64,000 bases of DNA from Diaminobutyricimonas aerilata (GCF_002797715.1 NZ_PGFF01000001.1:2503304-2567303), one strand, 5' to 3'; shown: positions 1 through 8,446, counted from the stretch's first letter. Numbers and translations are program-made. The notes: generated by a model from the sequence alone, not told the origin.

Positions 1-399
1 GAGCCGCACCACCTCGAGCGGCTCGCCGCCGAGAGCGAGACGGTGCCCGTCGTCAACCAGGTGGAGCTGCATCCGTGGCTCTCCCAGCGCGCGGTGCGCG
101 AATACGGTGCCGAGCACGGCATCGTCACGGAGGCGTGGAGTCCGCTCGCCCGCGGACGCGTGCTCGACGACGCGGTGCTCGCCGCGCTCGCCGAGCGCTA
201 CGAGCGCACCCCCGCGCAGGTCGTGCTGCGCTGGCACCTGCAGCTCGGCAACGTCGTCATCCCGAAGTCCTCGTCGATCGAGCGGGTGCGCGAGAACGCG
301 GACGTCTTCGGGTTCGAACTCGACGACGACGCGATGCAGCGGATCGCCGGGCTCGAGTCGGGCGACCGCACGGGTCTGCACCCCGACCAGCACGGTTGA
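1..399 (+). CDS. aldo/keto reductase, C-terminal part (5' end outside window)
   Basis: The frame is open from base 1 to a TGA at 397-399, giving 132 residues of the C-terminal half of an AKR. Visible family features are NQVELHPW near residue 19, the AWSPLARG loop, and the C-terminal cofactor segment VVIPKSSSIERVREN, which in AKRs contacts the 2'-phosphate of NADPH. Members reduce aldehydes or ketones with NADPH in the cytoplasm; the substrate cannot be read from this part. The catalytic Tyr/Lys/Asp lie upstream of the window. It runs in the same direction as the GH2 gene 290 bp downstream, but that gap holds its own promoter candidate and a palindromic element, so an operon is not implied. 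Confidence 0.9.
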   Translation, partial: EPHHLERLAAESETVPVVNQVELHPWLSQRAVREYGAEHGIVTEAWSPLARGRVLDDAVLAALAERYERTPAQVVLRWHLQLGNVVIPKSSSIERVRENADVFGFELDDDAMQRIAGLESGDRTGLHPDQHG

Positions 400-492
400 C
401 CCCACCGGCCACCCGGCCGCTCCGCCGCCCGCCCGGCCGCTCCGCCGCCCACCCGCTCCGCCGCCCCACCGAGCGCTCTGCCGCCTTGGTCG

Positions 493-551
493 GTTTCCCG
501 TCAGTAGACGCCCTCGTGGCGCATCCGTAAGGGCACCTACTGACGGGAAAC
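493..551. repeat. palindromic dispersed element, copy 1
   Basis: Perfect 15-bp inverted arms GTTTCCCGTCAGTAG (493-507) and CTACTGACGGGAAAC (537-551) enclose a second 5-bp pair, GCCCT (510-514) and AGGGC (530-534). A second copy with the same outer and inner arms is at 28949-29007. The rest of 400-690 has no gene that I can support. Confidence 0.85.
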
Positions 552-650
552 GGATCGGCGACGGCCGGTCGCGGCGGGCGTGTACGGACGAGTCGGCGGA
601 TGACGCAAACCGCGGCGGGACTTCCGAGCGCGTGCGGCACGTGGTTAGGC

Positions 651-678
651 TTGACCGACTGAATTCCAACGATGTAAT
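651..678 (+). promoter_or_regulatory. candidate promoter of the GH2 gene
   Basis: TTGACC (651-656), a 16-bp spacer and TGTAAT (673-678) resemble a housekeeping promoter, followed by GAGAGG (681-686) ahead of the ATG at 691. Assigned by pattern only. Confidence 0.45.
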
Positions 679-690
679 CCGAGAGGCGTC

Positions 691-2493
691 ATGTCCGCAC
701 CGCTCACCGACCTCCCCCGCGCCACCGAACTCGACGGCACGTATCCGCGCCCGCAGCTGGTGCGCCGGAACCACGCCGACCTGACCGGCACGTGGCGCTT
801 CGCGATCGGCGACGACGGCGCGTCCCGTCTCACCGGTGTGCGCGAGTTCGACCGCGACATCGTCGTGCCGTATCCGCCGGAGTCCCCCGCATCGGGCGTG
901 CATGAGACGGGCTTCCTCCCGGTCGTCTGGTACGGCCGTACACTCACCGCCGACGACCTCGCGGCCGCCGGGTTCCGCGGCGACGGCGACCGCGCGATCC
1001 TGCACTTCGGCGCGGTCGACTACATCGCCGACGTGTGGCTCGACGGGCAGCACCTGGGGCGCCACGAGGGCGGGCAGACGCCGTTCTCGTTCGAGGTCAC
1101 TCACCTCGTCGCCGCGGCGGGCGAGCACCGTCTCGTCGTGCGCGCGCAGGACGACCCGCGCGACGTCACCCAGCCGCGCGGCAAGCAGGACTGGCGCGAG
1201 CAGCCGACCGAGATCTGGTACGAGCGCACGACGGGCATCTGGCAGCCCGTGTGGCTCGAGGCTGTCGCCCCGGTGCACGTGCGCCGGCTCGCCTGGACCC
1301 CGGACGTGCCCGGTCGCGCGATCGATCTGCTCGCCGAGATCGACGGATGGACGCGCGGCGACGACGCGCAGCTCACCGTGCGTCTCGCTCTCGGCGACGA
1401 GACCCTGACGGTGCAGTCCGTGCAGGTGCTCGACACGGAGGTGCGGTTGCGGCTCGCGCTCGCGGTGCAGGAGAACGGGCAGCAGCACGAGAAGCTGCTC
1501 TGGTCACCCGAGTACCCGCAGCTCATCGACGCGGAGGTCGTGCTGATCGATGCGGTGGGCCGCCGCGACGAGATCGCGAGCTACCTGGGGCTGCGGAGCG
1601 TCGCCATCGACCACGGCCGTTTCCTGCTCAACGACCGGCCGTTCTTCGTGCGCTCCGTGCTCGAGCAGGGCTACTGGCCCGACACGCACCTCGCGGCGTC
1701 CGCGGAGACGCTCCGCCGGGAGGTCGAGCTCATCAAGGAGTCGGGGTTCAACTCGGCGCGCATCCACCAGAAGGCCGAGGACCCGCGCTTCCTGTACTGG
1801 TGCGACCGGCTGGGCCTCACCATCTGGGGGGAGACCGCCAATGCGTACGCGTTCTCACCGCGGGCGGTGCAGCGACTGATCGCCGAGTGGACCGACCTCG
1901 TTCGACGTGACCACTCGCATCCGTCGATCATCACGTGGGTGCCGCTCAACGAGAGCTGGGGGGTGCAGCACGGACCGCAGAGCACCGCGCAGCAGCAGTA
2001 CACGAGGGCGCTCGCCGCCCTCACCCGCACCCTCGACCCGAGTCGCCCGGTGGTCTCGAACGACGGATGGGAGCACACCGACTCCGACCTGCTCACGGTG
2101 CACGACTACGCGAGCACCGGCGCCGAGCTCGCCGCGCGATACGACACCCGCGAGCTGCTCGCGCGAGTGCTCGACGACATGGGGCCGGCGGGCCGCCGAC
2201 TGTGGCTTGAGGGCGCACCCGCCTCCGACATCCCGGTGATGCTCACCGAGTTCGGCGGGGTCAAGTACACCGAGGGTGACGACGCCGGCTGGGGGTATTC
2301 GGTCGCGACGGATGCCGCGGACTTCGAGCGGCGCCTGCGCGACATCATGGATGCGGTCAAGGGCAGCGAGCTGCTCTCCGGGTTCTGCTACACGCAGTTC
2401 ACCGACACCCGGCAGGAGGTCAATGGCGTGCTGCGCGAGGACCGCACGCCGAAGCTGCCGTTCGAGACGCTGCGGGAGATCTTCGGCCGCTGA
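691..2493 (+). CDS. GH2-family beta-glycosidase (beta-galactosidase/glucuronidase type)
   Basis: This 600-residue protein has the GH2 order: an N-terminal jelly-roll sugar-binding domain (about 25-200, with TGTWRFAIG and DYIADVWLDGQHLGRHEGG), an immunoglobulin-like domain (about 200-300) and a TIM-barrel catalytic domain. The acid/base is E421 in WVPLNESW and the likely nucleophile is E520 in MLTEFGG. GH2 enzymes retain configuration while hydrolysing beta-galactosides, beta-glucuronides or beta-mannosides; the exact sugar cannot be assigned. No signal peptide is visible, so it probably acts in the cytoplasm on imported oligosaccharides. The ATG at 691 follows a GAGAGG Shine-Dalgarno. It is about 600 residues, shorter than the 1,000-residue LacZ type. 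It converges on the aldo/keto reductase at 2660. Confidence 0.9.
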   Translation: MSAPLTDLPRATELDGTYPRPQLVRRNHADLTGTWRFAIGDDGASRLTGVREFDRDIVVPYPPESPASGVHETGFLPVVWYGRTLTADDLAAAGFRGDGDRAILHFGAVDYIADVWLDGQHLGRHEGGQTPFSFEVTHLVAAAGEHRLVVRAQDDPRDVTQPRGKQDWREQPTEIWYERTTGIWQPVWLEAVAPVHVRRLAWTPDVPGRAIDLLAEIDGWTRGDDAQLTVRLALGDETLTVQSVQVLDTEVRLRLALAVQENGQQHEKLLWSPEYPQLIDAEVVLIDAVGRRDEIASYLGLRSVAIDHGRFLLNDRPFFVRSVLEQGYWPDTHLAASAETLRREVELIKESGFNSARIHQKAEDPRFLYWCDRLGLTIWGETANAYAFSPRAVQRLIAEWTDLVRRDHSHPSIITWVPLNESWGVQHGPQSTAQQQYTRALAALTRTLDPSRPVVSNDGWEHTDSDLLTVHDYASTGAELAARYDTRELLARVLDDMGPAGRRLWLEGAPASDIPVMLTEFGGVKYTEGDDAGWGYSVATDAADFERRLRDIMDAVKGSELLSGFCYTQFTDTRQEVNGVLREDRTPKLPFETLREIFGR

Positions 2494-2504
2494 GCCGCGG
2501 CCCG

Positions 2505-2541
2505 CTGGTCGAGTAGGGCGCGCAGCGCCCGTATCGAGACC
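2505..2541. repeat. dispersed GGTCGAGTAG...CGAGACC palindrome, copy A
   Basis: Ends match GGTCGAGTAGG and CGTATCGAGACC with a GGGCGC...GCGCCC core. It lies in inverted orientation to copy B at 2579-2616 in the gap between two convergent genes, where it may act as a bidirectional transcription stop. Confidence 0.8.
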
Positions 2542-2578
2542 CGCGGCCAGGAACCCGGATTCGGGTCACCGGTTGCGA

Positions 2579-2616
2579 GGTCTCGATACCGCGGGCTTCG
2601 CCGCGCCTACTCGACC
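2579..2616. repeat. dispersed GGTCTCGATA...TACTCGACC palindrome, copy B
   Basis: Same element as copies at 8270, 8395 and 8486 (GGTCTCGATAC, GC-rich core GCGGGCTTCGCCGCG, CCTACTCGACC). It is inverted relative to copy A and lies between convergent genes. Confidence 0.8.
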
Positions 2617-2659
2617 GGCGGAACCGATCTCGACGTGAGGTGCGCCGGACGGCCCGGGT

Positions 2660-3643
2660 TCACCAGCGGGGGTGGATCGCCTCGCGGAAGTAGCGGTCGT
2701 AGAGGTCGCGTACCGCCGTCGTGAACTCCTCGCCGAGGGGCTCGACGGGGCCCGCCGCGGCGTTGCCGCGCGCCTGTTCGGGGTTGCGGGCACCCGGGAT
2801 GACGGTGCTCACGCCGTCGAGCTGGGCGACCCAGGCGAGCGCGGCGCGAGCGGGCTCGAGCCCGTGCTGACGGGCGAGGTCGGCGAACTCCTGCGCGGCC
2901 GCGATTCCGGAGTCGTAGTCCACGCCCGAGAAGGTCTCCCCCACGTCGAAGGCCTCGCCGTTGCGGTTGTAGTTGCGGTGGTCGTTCTCGGCGAACGTCG
3001 TCTCGCGCGTGTACTTGCCGCTCAACAGTCCCGAGGCGAGCGGCACGCGGGCGATGATGCCGACCCCGGCCTCCACCGCCGCGGGCAGCACCCGGTCGAG
3101 CGGCTTGAGGCGGAACGCGTTGAGGATGATCTGCACCGTCGCGACGTTCGGTCGCGCGATCGCGGTGAGGGCCTCATCCGCGGTCTCGACGCTCACCCCG
3201 TACGACGCGATCGCCCCGTCGGCGACGAGGGTGTCGAGCGCGTCGAACACACGGTCGTCGGAGTAGACGGCGGTCGGCGGGCAGTGCAGCTGCACGAGCG
3301 GGAGGGTGTCCATGTCGAGGTTCCGGCGCGAACGGTCGGTCCAGGCGCGGAAGTTCTCGAGCGTGTAGTTCTCGGGCACCTGGTCGACGCGCCGACCCAT
3401 CTTCGTGGCGACGAAGACCGGGGCACCGGTGTCGGCGAGGAAGCGGCCGATGAGCTGTTCGCTGCGGCCGTCGCCGTACACGTCGGCGGTGTCGAAGACG
3501 GTGACGCCGGCGTCGACCGACGCCTGCAGCACCGCGGTGGCATCCTCTTCGCTCACCTCGCCCCAGTCGGCACCGAGCTGCCAGGTTCCGAGGCCGATGG
3601 AGGAGACGGTCGCACCCGTGCGACCCAGCGTTCGTGTCTGCAT
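2660..3643 (-). CDS. aldo/keto reductase (327 aa)
   Basis: A complete cytoplasmic AKR. The N-terminal strand is MQTRTLGRTGATVSSIGLGTWQLG. The catalytic tetrad candidates are Asp and Tyr in FDTADVYGDG, Lys in VFVATKMG and His in VQLHCPP. The C-terminal cofactor motif is VSTVIPGARNPEQ. Such enzymes reduce carbonyls using NADPH, or oxidise sugar alcohols and hexoses in reverse; the substrate is not known. The reading frame stays open far upstream, but the start is placed at the ATG at 3643 because the protein begins there with the family's first strand and a TACGCT -10 box lies exactly 6 nt upstream (3650-3655), giving a leaderless mRNA. It is transcribed divergently from the DUF4349 lipoprotein. 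Confidence 0.93.
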   Translation of the reverse strand: MQTRTLGRTGATVSSIGLGTWQLGADWGEVSEEDATAVLQASVDAGVTVFDTADVYGDGRSEQLIGRFLADTGAPVFVATKMGRRVDQVPENYTLENFRAWTDRSRRNLDMDTLPLVQLHCPPTAVYSDDRVFDALDTLVADGAIASYGVSVETADEALTAIARPNVATVQIILNAFRLKPLDRVLPAAVEAGVGIIARVPLASGLLSGKYTRETTFAENDHRNYNRNGEAFDVGETFSGVDYDSGIAAAQEFADLARQHGLEPARAALAWVAQLDGVSTVIPGARNPEQARGNAAAGPVEPLGEEFTTAVRDLYDRYFREAIHPRW

Positions 3644-3649
3644 GGGCTC

Positions 3650-3655
3650 AGCGTA
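3650..3655 (-). promoter_or_regulatory. -10 box, leaderless promoter of aldo/keto reductase
   Basis: TACGCT on the minus strand, then 6 nt, then ATG (3643). No Shine-Dalgarno is present. Confidence 0.6.
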
Positions 3656-3722
3656 GAACGGCCACCTGACCGACGAGCGAATGCCGCCGAACGTTGGGTG
3701 GTGGTCGGGTGTGACCCGTCCG

Positions 3723-3728
3723 TAGCGT
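3723..3728 (+). promoter_or_regulatory. -10 box, leaderless promoter of DUF4349 lipoprotein
   Basis: TAGCGT, then 6 nt, then ATG (3735). It mirrors the divergent TACGCT box at 3650-3655. Confidence 0.6.
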
Positions 3729-3734
3729 GAGCCC

Positions 3735-4649
3735 ATGAGGCGCACAGGGATGACGGTGATCGCGCTCGGCGCGGTGCTCGCGTTGGGCGGATGCGGGGCG
3801 ATGGGGGCGAGCGACTCGGGCGGCTCGACGGCGGAGCAGGCGCCCGCCGCGCCGGCTCCGATCCCGGGCGCGGTCGACGACGCGGAGGGCGCCGCGGGCG
3901 GCGGCACCATCCCGTACGCCGAAGCAACGGATCCGGATGCGGGCCGACAGGTCGTCCGCTCCGGCACGATGACCCTCACGGCCGACGACCCTGCGGCCGC
4001 GGCATCGGAGGCGGCCGCCCTCGCGATCGGTGCAGGCGGTCGTGTCGACTCCCGTTCGCTCGTCGCCGGCGACGACGACTCCTCCGCGCGCGCCTCCCTC
4101 GTGTTGCGCGTGCCGGCCGAGGAACTCGACGCCGTGATCGACGACCTCGACGCGCTCGGCGACGTGCGGAACGTGTCGACGTCGGCGACCGACGTGACGA
4201 CGCAGACGCAGGATCTGGACGCACGGATCACGGCGCTGCGCGCCTCCGTCGATCGGCTGCTCGCCCTGCTCGTGCAGGCGGACGACACCGACGTGCTGCT
4301 GCAGCTCGAGACCGCGATCTCCGAACGTCAGGGCGAGCTGGAGGGTCTCGAGGCGCAGCGCCGCTCCCTCGCCGATCAGGTCGCGATGTCGAGCCTCGCC
4401 GTCGAGATCGCGGCGCCCGACGCGGTGCCCGCCGACGAACCCGGAACGTTCCTCGACGGGCTCAACGTCGGGTGGGGGAGCCTCGTCGCCTTCTTCTCCG
4501 GCGTGCTCGTCGCGTTCGGGGCGGCGCTGCCCTGGCTCGCGCTGCTCGCCTCGCTCGCCGCGGTGGTCGCGCTCATCGTGCGTCGGGCGACCCGCCGCGG
4601 CCGTCCACGGAACACGGTCGAAGACGTCGGGACCGGCGCTCAACACTGA
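3735..4649 (+). CDS. DUF4349-type lipoprotein
   Basis: The 304-residue protein starts MRRTGMTVIALGAVLALGGCG, a lipoprotein signal with lipobox LGGC, so Cys20 is probably lipidated and the protein anchored on the outer face of the membrane. A Ala/Pro/Gly-rich linker follows. Then comes a globular part (about 70-215) with the VVRSGTMTLTADDP opening and two alpha-helical stretches, RVPAEELDAVIDDLDALGDV and LDARITALRASVDRLLALLVQ, typical of DUF4349 and predicted to form a coiled coil. One transmembrane helix lies near residues 245-275, then a basic tail. The family function is unknown; an envelope-sensing or scaffold role is only a guess. A leaderless promoter precedes it. Confidence 0.85.
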   Translation: MRRTGMTVIALGAVLALGGCGAMGASDSGGSTAEQAPAAPAPIPGAVDDAEGAAGGGTIPYAEATDPDAGRQVVRSGTMTLTADDPAAAASEAAALAIGAGGRVDSRSLVAGDDDSSARASLVLRVPAEELDAVIDDLDALGDVRNVSTSATDVTTQTQDLDARITALRASVDRLLALLVQADDTDVLLQLETAISERQGELEGLEAQRRSLADQVAMSSLAVEIAAPDAVPADEPGTFLDGLNVGWGSLVAFFSGVLVAFGAALPWLALLASLAAVVALIVRRATRRGRPRNTVEDVGTGAQH

Positions 4650-4710
4650 CGAGCGCTGAGCAGTAGCTGGGGGATCTTCGAGAGCGCCACGCGCGACCGA
4701 GGCGCGCTTC

Positions 4711-4716
4711 TAGCGT
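4711..4716 (+). promoter_or_regulatory. -10 box, leaderless promoter of the iron-enzyme/GT2/CDGSH operon
   Basis: TAGCGT, then GCCGAT (6 nt), then ATG (4723), with no Shine-Dalgarno. It is the same hexamer as at 3723. Confidence 0.6.
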
Positions 4717-4722
4717 GCCGAT

Positions 4723-5787
4723 ATGACCATCGCCGACGCCCCCGCCTCCCCCGACGCCTCCTCGTCCGACGGGATCGTGCAGCAGCGCCCGATGCGGATG
4801 CCCCGCCCGCGCGGCCCGGTGAGCGAGTCGGTGTTCGAGCTGCTCGTGCGCGGCACCGCACCGGCGGACCTCGACGAGGCGCTCGACGCCGCCCTCGCCG
4901 GCACGGCCGATATCGTCGCCGACGACGACCTGCAGCTCGCGCTGTTCTGCCTCTACGAGCTGCACTACGGCGGTATCGAAGGGGTCGACGACGCGCTCGA
5001 GTGGAATCCCGACGCACTCGCGGCGCGCGCCCGCATCGAGGTCGCATTCGAGCGCGCCCTGCGCGAGCGCGTCGCCGTGCCCGACCGCGACGACCGCCCG
5101 GTGGCCGACGTGCTCTTCGAGCTGACCGGTAAGGACGGCGGCCCCAGCCTGTCCCGGTACGTCGCGCGCACCGCGACCCTCGAGCAGGTGCGCGAACTGC
5201 TCATGCTCCGCACGATGTACACGCTCAAGGAGGCGGATCCGCACTCCTGGGCGGTGCCGCGCTTGAGCGGCCGGTCGAAGGCCGCGCTCGTCGAGATCCA
5301 GTCCGACGAGTACGGCGGCGGTCGACCGCAGCGGGTCCACTCCGCGATCTTCGTCCGCACCCTGCGGGCGGCCGGCCTCGATCCGGCGTACGGCGCCTAC
5401 CTCGACGTGGTTCCGGGCATCATCCTCGCCTCGACCAACATGATGTCGCTGTTCGGTCTGCACCGCCGGCTGCGCGGGGCGATCGTGGGCCACCTCGCCG
5501 CGTTCGAGATGACGTCGTCGATTCCGAGCCGGCTGGTCGGCAACGGCCTGCGTCGCTTGGGCTTCGACGACGACGCCACCTGGTACTTCGACGAGCACGT
5601 CGAAGCGGATGCGGTGCACGAGCAGATCGCGGCGCGCGACATGGCCGGCGGTCTCGTCGCCGCGGAACCGCGACTGCGCGACGAGGTCGTGTTCGGAGCG
5701 GCCGCGTGCCTCGCCGTCGACGGATGGGGTGCGCAGCACATCCTGGACGCCTGGGAGGCGGGCCGGTCGTCGCTGCGCACGGCGTGA
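4723..5787 (+). CDS. iron-containing redox enzyme family protein (haem-oxygenase-like fold)
   Basis: This is a 354-residue all-helical protein. Likely metal-ligand segments of the haem-oxygenase-like diiron fold are visible: LYELHYGG near residue 84, EIQSDEYGGG near 190, and YFDEHVEADAVHEQ near 290. Known members of this superfamily are non-haem diiron oxygenases or oxidases with varied substrates, so the reaction cannot be named. A conserved segment (LDVVPGIILASTNMMSLFGLHRRLRGAIVGHLAAFE) lies in between. Its stop overlaps the GTG of the glycosyltransferase (GTGA, 5784-5787), so the two are translationally coupled. The third gene encodes a CDGSH [2Fe-2S] protein that could supply electrons or iron (inference). 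Confidence 0.82.
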   Translation: MTIADAPASPDASSSDGIVQQRPMRMPRPRGPVSESVFELLVRGTAPADLDEALDAALAGTADIVADDDLQLALFCLYELHYGGIEGVDDALEWNPDALAARARIEVAFERALRERVAVPDRDDRPVADVLFELTGKDGGPSLSRYVARTATLEQVRELLMLRTMYTLKEADPHSWAVPRLSGRSKAALVEIQSDEYGGGRPQRVHSAIFVRTLRAAGLDPAYGAYLDVVPGIILASTNMMSLFGLHRRLRGAIVGHLAAFEMTSSIPSRLVGNGLRRLGFDDDATWYFDEHVEADAVHEQIAARDMAGGLVAAEPRLRDEVVFGAAACLAVDGWGAQHILDAWEAGRSSLRTA

Positions 5788-6779
5788 CGACGGTGCCATC
5801 GCCCGGAGGGACGCCCGCCCGACTCGCGGCGGAGTACGTGCTGCCGGTCCGCTGGACGGAGGACTCGGGCCTCCCGGAGCTCACCGGATACCTGCTGCGC
5901 CTCGCCGCGCACCTCGACGTCACGGTCGTCGACGGCTCGCCGGACCCGGTCTTCGCGGCGCATGCGCGCGTGTGGGCCGGGGCCGTGCGCCACGTCGCAC
6001 CGGAGGAGTGGCCGGGCCGCAACGGCAAGGTCGCCGGGGTGATGACCGGGGTGCACCACGCCCGCCACGACGCGATCGTGCTCGGCGACGATGACGTGCG
6101 ACACACCCCGGAGACGCTGCGGCGACTGGTCGAGCTGCTCGACGGGGGCGATGTCGTGGTGCCGCAGAACTTCTTCCGACCTACCCCCTGGCACGCCCGG
6201 TGGGACACCGCCCGGTCGCTCATCAACCGCGCGTTCGGATCCGACCACCCCGGCACCCTCGCCGTGCGGCGGTCGACGCTGCTGCACGCCGGCGGGTACG
6301 ACGGCGACGTGCTGTTCGAGAATCTCGAGCTCATCCGCACCGTCCGCGCGGTCGGCGGACGCATCATCCGCGCCGACGACCTCTTCATCGAACGTCGGCC
6401 GCCGACCCCCCGCCACTTCCGCGAGCAGCGCGTGCGCCAGGCGTACGACGGCTTCGCGCAGCCCGCTCGGCTCGTCGCCGAGCTGGCCCTGGCCCCGATG
6501 CTCGTCTGGGCCGCGCGACGACCGGGGCGACTGCTCGGCATCGCCGCGATCGCGATCGGCGTCGCCGAGTTCGGCCGGCGACGCCGCGGCGGCCGGCGGG
6601 TGTTCGCCCCGACCGCCGCACTGTGGGCCCCTGCGTGGGTGCTCGAGCGTGCGGTGTGCGCCTGGCTCGCGGTGGGCGCGCGCGTCAGGGGTGGCGCGCG
6701 CTACACCGGCGGACGCATCCCCCGCGCCGGTTCGTCACCGCGCGTCCTGCGCGCCCGAGGAGGTCACCGTGTCCCGTGA
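5784..6779 (+). CDS. GT2-family glycosyltransferase, membrane-associated
   Basis: 331 residues from a GTG that overlaps the previous stop. A GT-A fold is indicated by VLPVRW at the N terminus, NGKVAGVMTGV, and the DDD metal/nucleotide motif in VLGDDDVRHTPETL near residue 105. A later acidic FENLE and REQRVRQAY resemble the catalytic and (Q/R)xxRW-type elements of processive or lipid-directed GT2/GT21 enzymes. Two hydrophobic segments near the C terminus (about 235-300) suggest membrane attachment. It would transfer a sugar from a nucleotide donor to a lipid or polymer; donor and acceptor are unknown. It is coupled to the iron enzyme upstream and overlaps the CDGSH gene downstream. Confidence 0.8.
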   Translation: MTTVPSPGGTPARLAAEYVLPVRWTEDSGLPELTGYLLRLAAHLDVTVVDGSPDPVFAAHARVWAGAVRHVAPEEWPGRNGKVAGVMTGVHHARHDAIVLGDDDVRHTPETLRRLVELLDGGDVVVPQNFFRPTPWHARWDTARSLINRAFGSDHPGTLAVRRSTLLHAGGYDGDVLFENLELIRTVRAVGGRIIRADDLFIERRPPTPRHFREQRVRQAYDGFAQPARLVAELALAPMLVWAARRPGRLLGIAAIAIGVAEFGRRRRGGRRVFAPTAALWAPAWVLERAVCAWLAVGARVRGGARYTGGRIPRAGSSPRVLRARGGHRVP

Positions 6780-6990
6780 GCATCCCGACGAGGTCAGCAT
6801 CGTCGCGTACCCGGACGGCCCGCTGCTCGTGCGTGGACCGGCGCAACTCGTCGACGCCGACGGCACGCCCATCCACCGTGAGCGCCGCACGGTCGCCCTG
6901 TGCCGGTGCGGCAAGTCGACGATCAAGCCGTTCTGCGACGGCACGCACAAACTCATCGGGTTCCGCACCGAGCCGCCCCCGCCGGCCTGA
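6769..6990 (+). CDS. CDGSH iron-sulfur domain protein
   Basis: The 73-residue protein carries CRCGKSTIKPFCDGTH, an exact match to the C-x-C-x2-S/T-x3-P-x-C-D-G-x-H signature that binds a labile [2Fe-2S] cluster through three Cys and one His. The GTG at 6769 has a GAGGAGG Shine-Dalgarno and lies 11 bp inside the glycosyltransferase gene. Proteins of this family transfer electrons or clusters in the cytoplasm. The tight linkage to a putative diiron enzyme suggests a dedicated redox or cluster partner (inference). Confidence 0.93.
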   Translation: MSREHPDEVSIVAYPDGPLLVRGPAQLVDADGTPIHRERRTVALCRCGKSTIKPFCDGTHKLIGFRTEPPPPA

Positions 6991-7114
6991 CGAGGGTGGG
7001 TAGACGGGTCCGTCTGCGCGGGCGGTCCGCAGCGCCCGAGAGTTGACTGGACGGGGGCGCGCGCCGACGAGCACGTGATTAACGTGGCCCCACCGACTCA
7101 TCGAAGGAGATTCC

Positions 7115-8230
7115 GTGCAGAACGTCGACATCCCCACGATCGAACAGGTTCAGGAGCTCAGCGCGGAACGGGGGCCGTGCATCTCGCTCTACGTCGACAT
7201 CGAACCGGGCGCCCTGCAGGCCCAGAACGCCCGGGTCGCGTTGAAGAGTCTCGCGAACGACGCCGACCGGGAGCTCACCGAACGAGGTGTGCCCGAAGAT
7301 CAGGTCAAGGCCACCTGCGCGCACATCCGCAACATCATCGACGACGAGGAGTTCTGGCGCTTCCAGGCCCGCAGCGTCGCCGTGTTCGCCAGCCCCACGA
7401 CCGTGCGCAGCTACCGGATGGCGAATCGCGTGCATACCGAGGTGACGGCATCGGACCGCTTCCGACTGGGGCAGCTCCTCCACGCCCTCGCCTTCCCCTA
7501 CGGAGCGTGGGTGCTCGTGCTGTCGGAGAAGAACGCCCGCCTCGTCGGCGTCGCGGCGGACGCCGGAGCGCACACGGTGGACGTCGACGGACTGCCGCCG
7601 GACACGTCGGTGCTCGAACGCACCGCGATCGCCGACCGTGCCGCCATGCCGCGCCCGCAAGGCGCGACCGGTGACCGGATCGAGCAGCAGAAGTACGCGC
7701 GCCTCGCGCAGGAGGCGATCCTGCCGATCGTGAAGGCGAGCGGGCTGCCGCTCATCCTCGCAGCGGCCCAGCCGCTCGTGCCCGCCTACCAGGCGATCAA
7801 CGAGTACCCGCATTTCGTCGAGGAGATCATCGACGGCAACCACGACAACACGAGCGACGACGAACTCGGCCGGCGGGCCGTGCCCATCCTCGATGCGCTG
7901 TACGCGCGCCAGCTCGAGTCGTGGCGGGAGGAGTTCCAGCAGCTCGAGAACGAGGGCAGGGCCGTGACGGACGTGTCGGAGACGGCGCGCGCGGCGACCT
8001 TCGGCGCGGTCGACTCGCTCATGATCGACCTCGACAGCGAGCTGTACGGGCGACTGGCCGACGACGACGGCGCGGTGCAGTTCGGCGACGAGGCCCATCG
8101 CGGCGACTACGCGATCCTCGACGAGATCGCCGCGCGAGTGCTGCAGGCGAGCGGCCGGGTGCTGCCGGTGCACGCGGGCGACCTGCCGAACGGCTCCCCC
8201 GTCGCCGCGATCCTCCGCTACGGCGTCTAG
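7115..8230 (+). CDS. baeRF-type protein (bacterial eRF1/Pelota-like domain)
   Basis: This 371-residue cytoplasmic protein begins with GTG after GAAGGAG. The ISLYVDIEP opening, the central FPYGAWVLVLSEKNARLVGVAAD strand pair (a typical baeRF feature where a release-factor-like domain would recognise RNA), a helical middle and the ending VAAILRYGV fit the bacterial eRF1-like (baeRF) families. These have been proposed from comparative genomics to act on ribosomes or tRNA, for example in rescue or hibernation, but direct biochemical evidence is sparse. The GGQ motif of true release factors is not present. It stands alone and converges on the sucrose phosphorylase operon. The family assignment is from memory of sequence pattern, so moderately sure. 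Confidence 0.7.
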   Translation: MQNVDIPTIEQVQELSAERGPCISLYVDIEPGALQAQNARVALKSLANDADRELTERGVPEDQVKATCAHIRNIIDDEEFWRFQARSVAVFASPTTVRSYRMANRVHTEVTASDRFRLGQLLHALAFPYGAWVLVLSEKNARLVGVAADAGAHTVDVDGLPPDTSVLERTAIADRAAMPRPQGATGDRIEQQKYARLAQEAILPIVKASGLPLILAAAQPLVPAYQAINEYPHFVEEIIDGNHDNTSDDELGRRAVPILDALYARQLESWREEFQQLENEGRAVTDVSETARAATFGAVDSLMIDLDSELYGRLADDDGAVQFGDEAHRGDYAILDEIAARVLQASGRVLPVHAGDLPNGSPVAAILRYGV

Positions 8231-8269
8231 CGCGGACGGGCCGCTCGAGGGGAACCAGTCCGTACGACG

Positions 8270-8307
8270 GGTCTCGATACGGCGGGCTCCGCCGCGCCTA
8301 CTCGACC
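8270..8307. repeat. dispersed GGTCTCGATA...TACTCGACC palindrome, copy C
   Basis: First of four copies packed into the 283-bp gap between the convergent baeRF and sucrose phosphorylase genes. The core GCGGGCTCCGCCGCG can fold as a hairpin. Nothing else is visible in this gap. Confidence 0.85.
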
Positions 8308-8331
8308 AGCGGGACGGACGTTTCACCCGCC

Positions 8332-8367
8332 GGTCGAGTAGGGCGCCCCAGCGCCCGTATCGAGACC
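8332..8367. repeat. dispersed palindrome, copy D (inverted)
   Basis: GGTCGAGTAGGGCGCC...GCGCCCGTATCGAGACC, opposite orientation to copies C and E, like copy A at 2505. Confidence 0.85.
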
Positions 8368-8394
8368 TCCCGACCGCAGACTCTGCCCCGTGGG

Positions 8395-8432
8395 GGTCTC
8401 GATACGGCGGGCTCCGCCGCGCCTACTCGACC
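8395..8432. repeat. dispersed palindrome, copy E
   Basis: Sequence-identical to copy C over 38 bp. Confidence 0.85.
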
Positions 8433-8446
8433 GGCGGGACGGGACC

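Noticed and set aside
2660-4288. A 542-residue aldo/keto reductase fusion on the minus strand
   Set aside because: The extra N-terminal 215 residues are low-complexity, lie antisense to the DUF4349 gene, and have no family match; the AKR starts at 3643.
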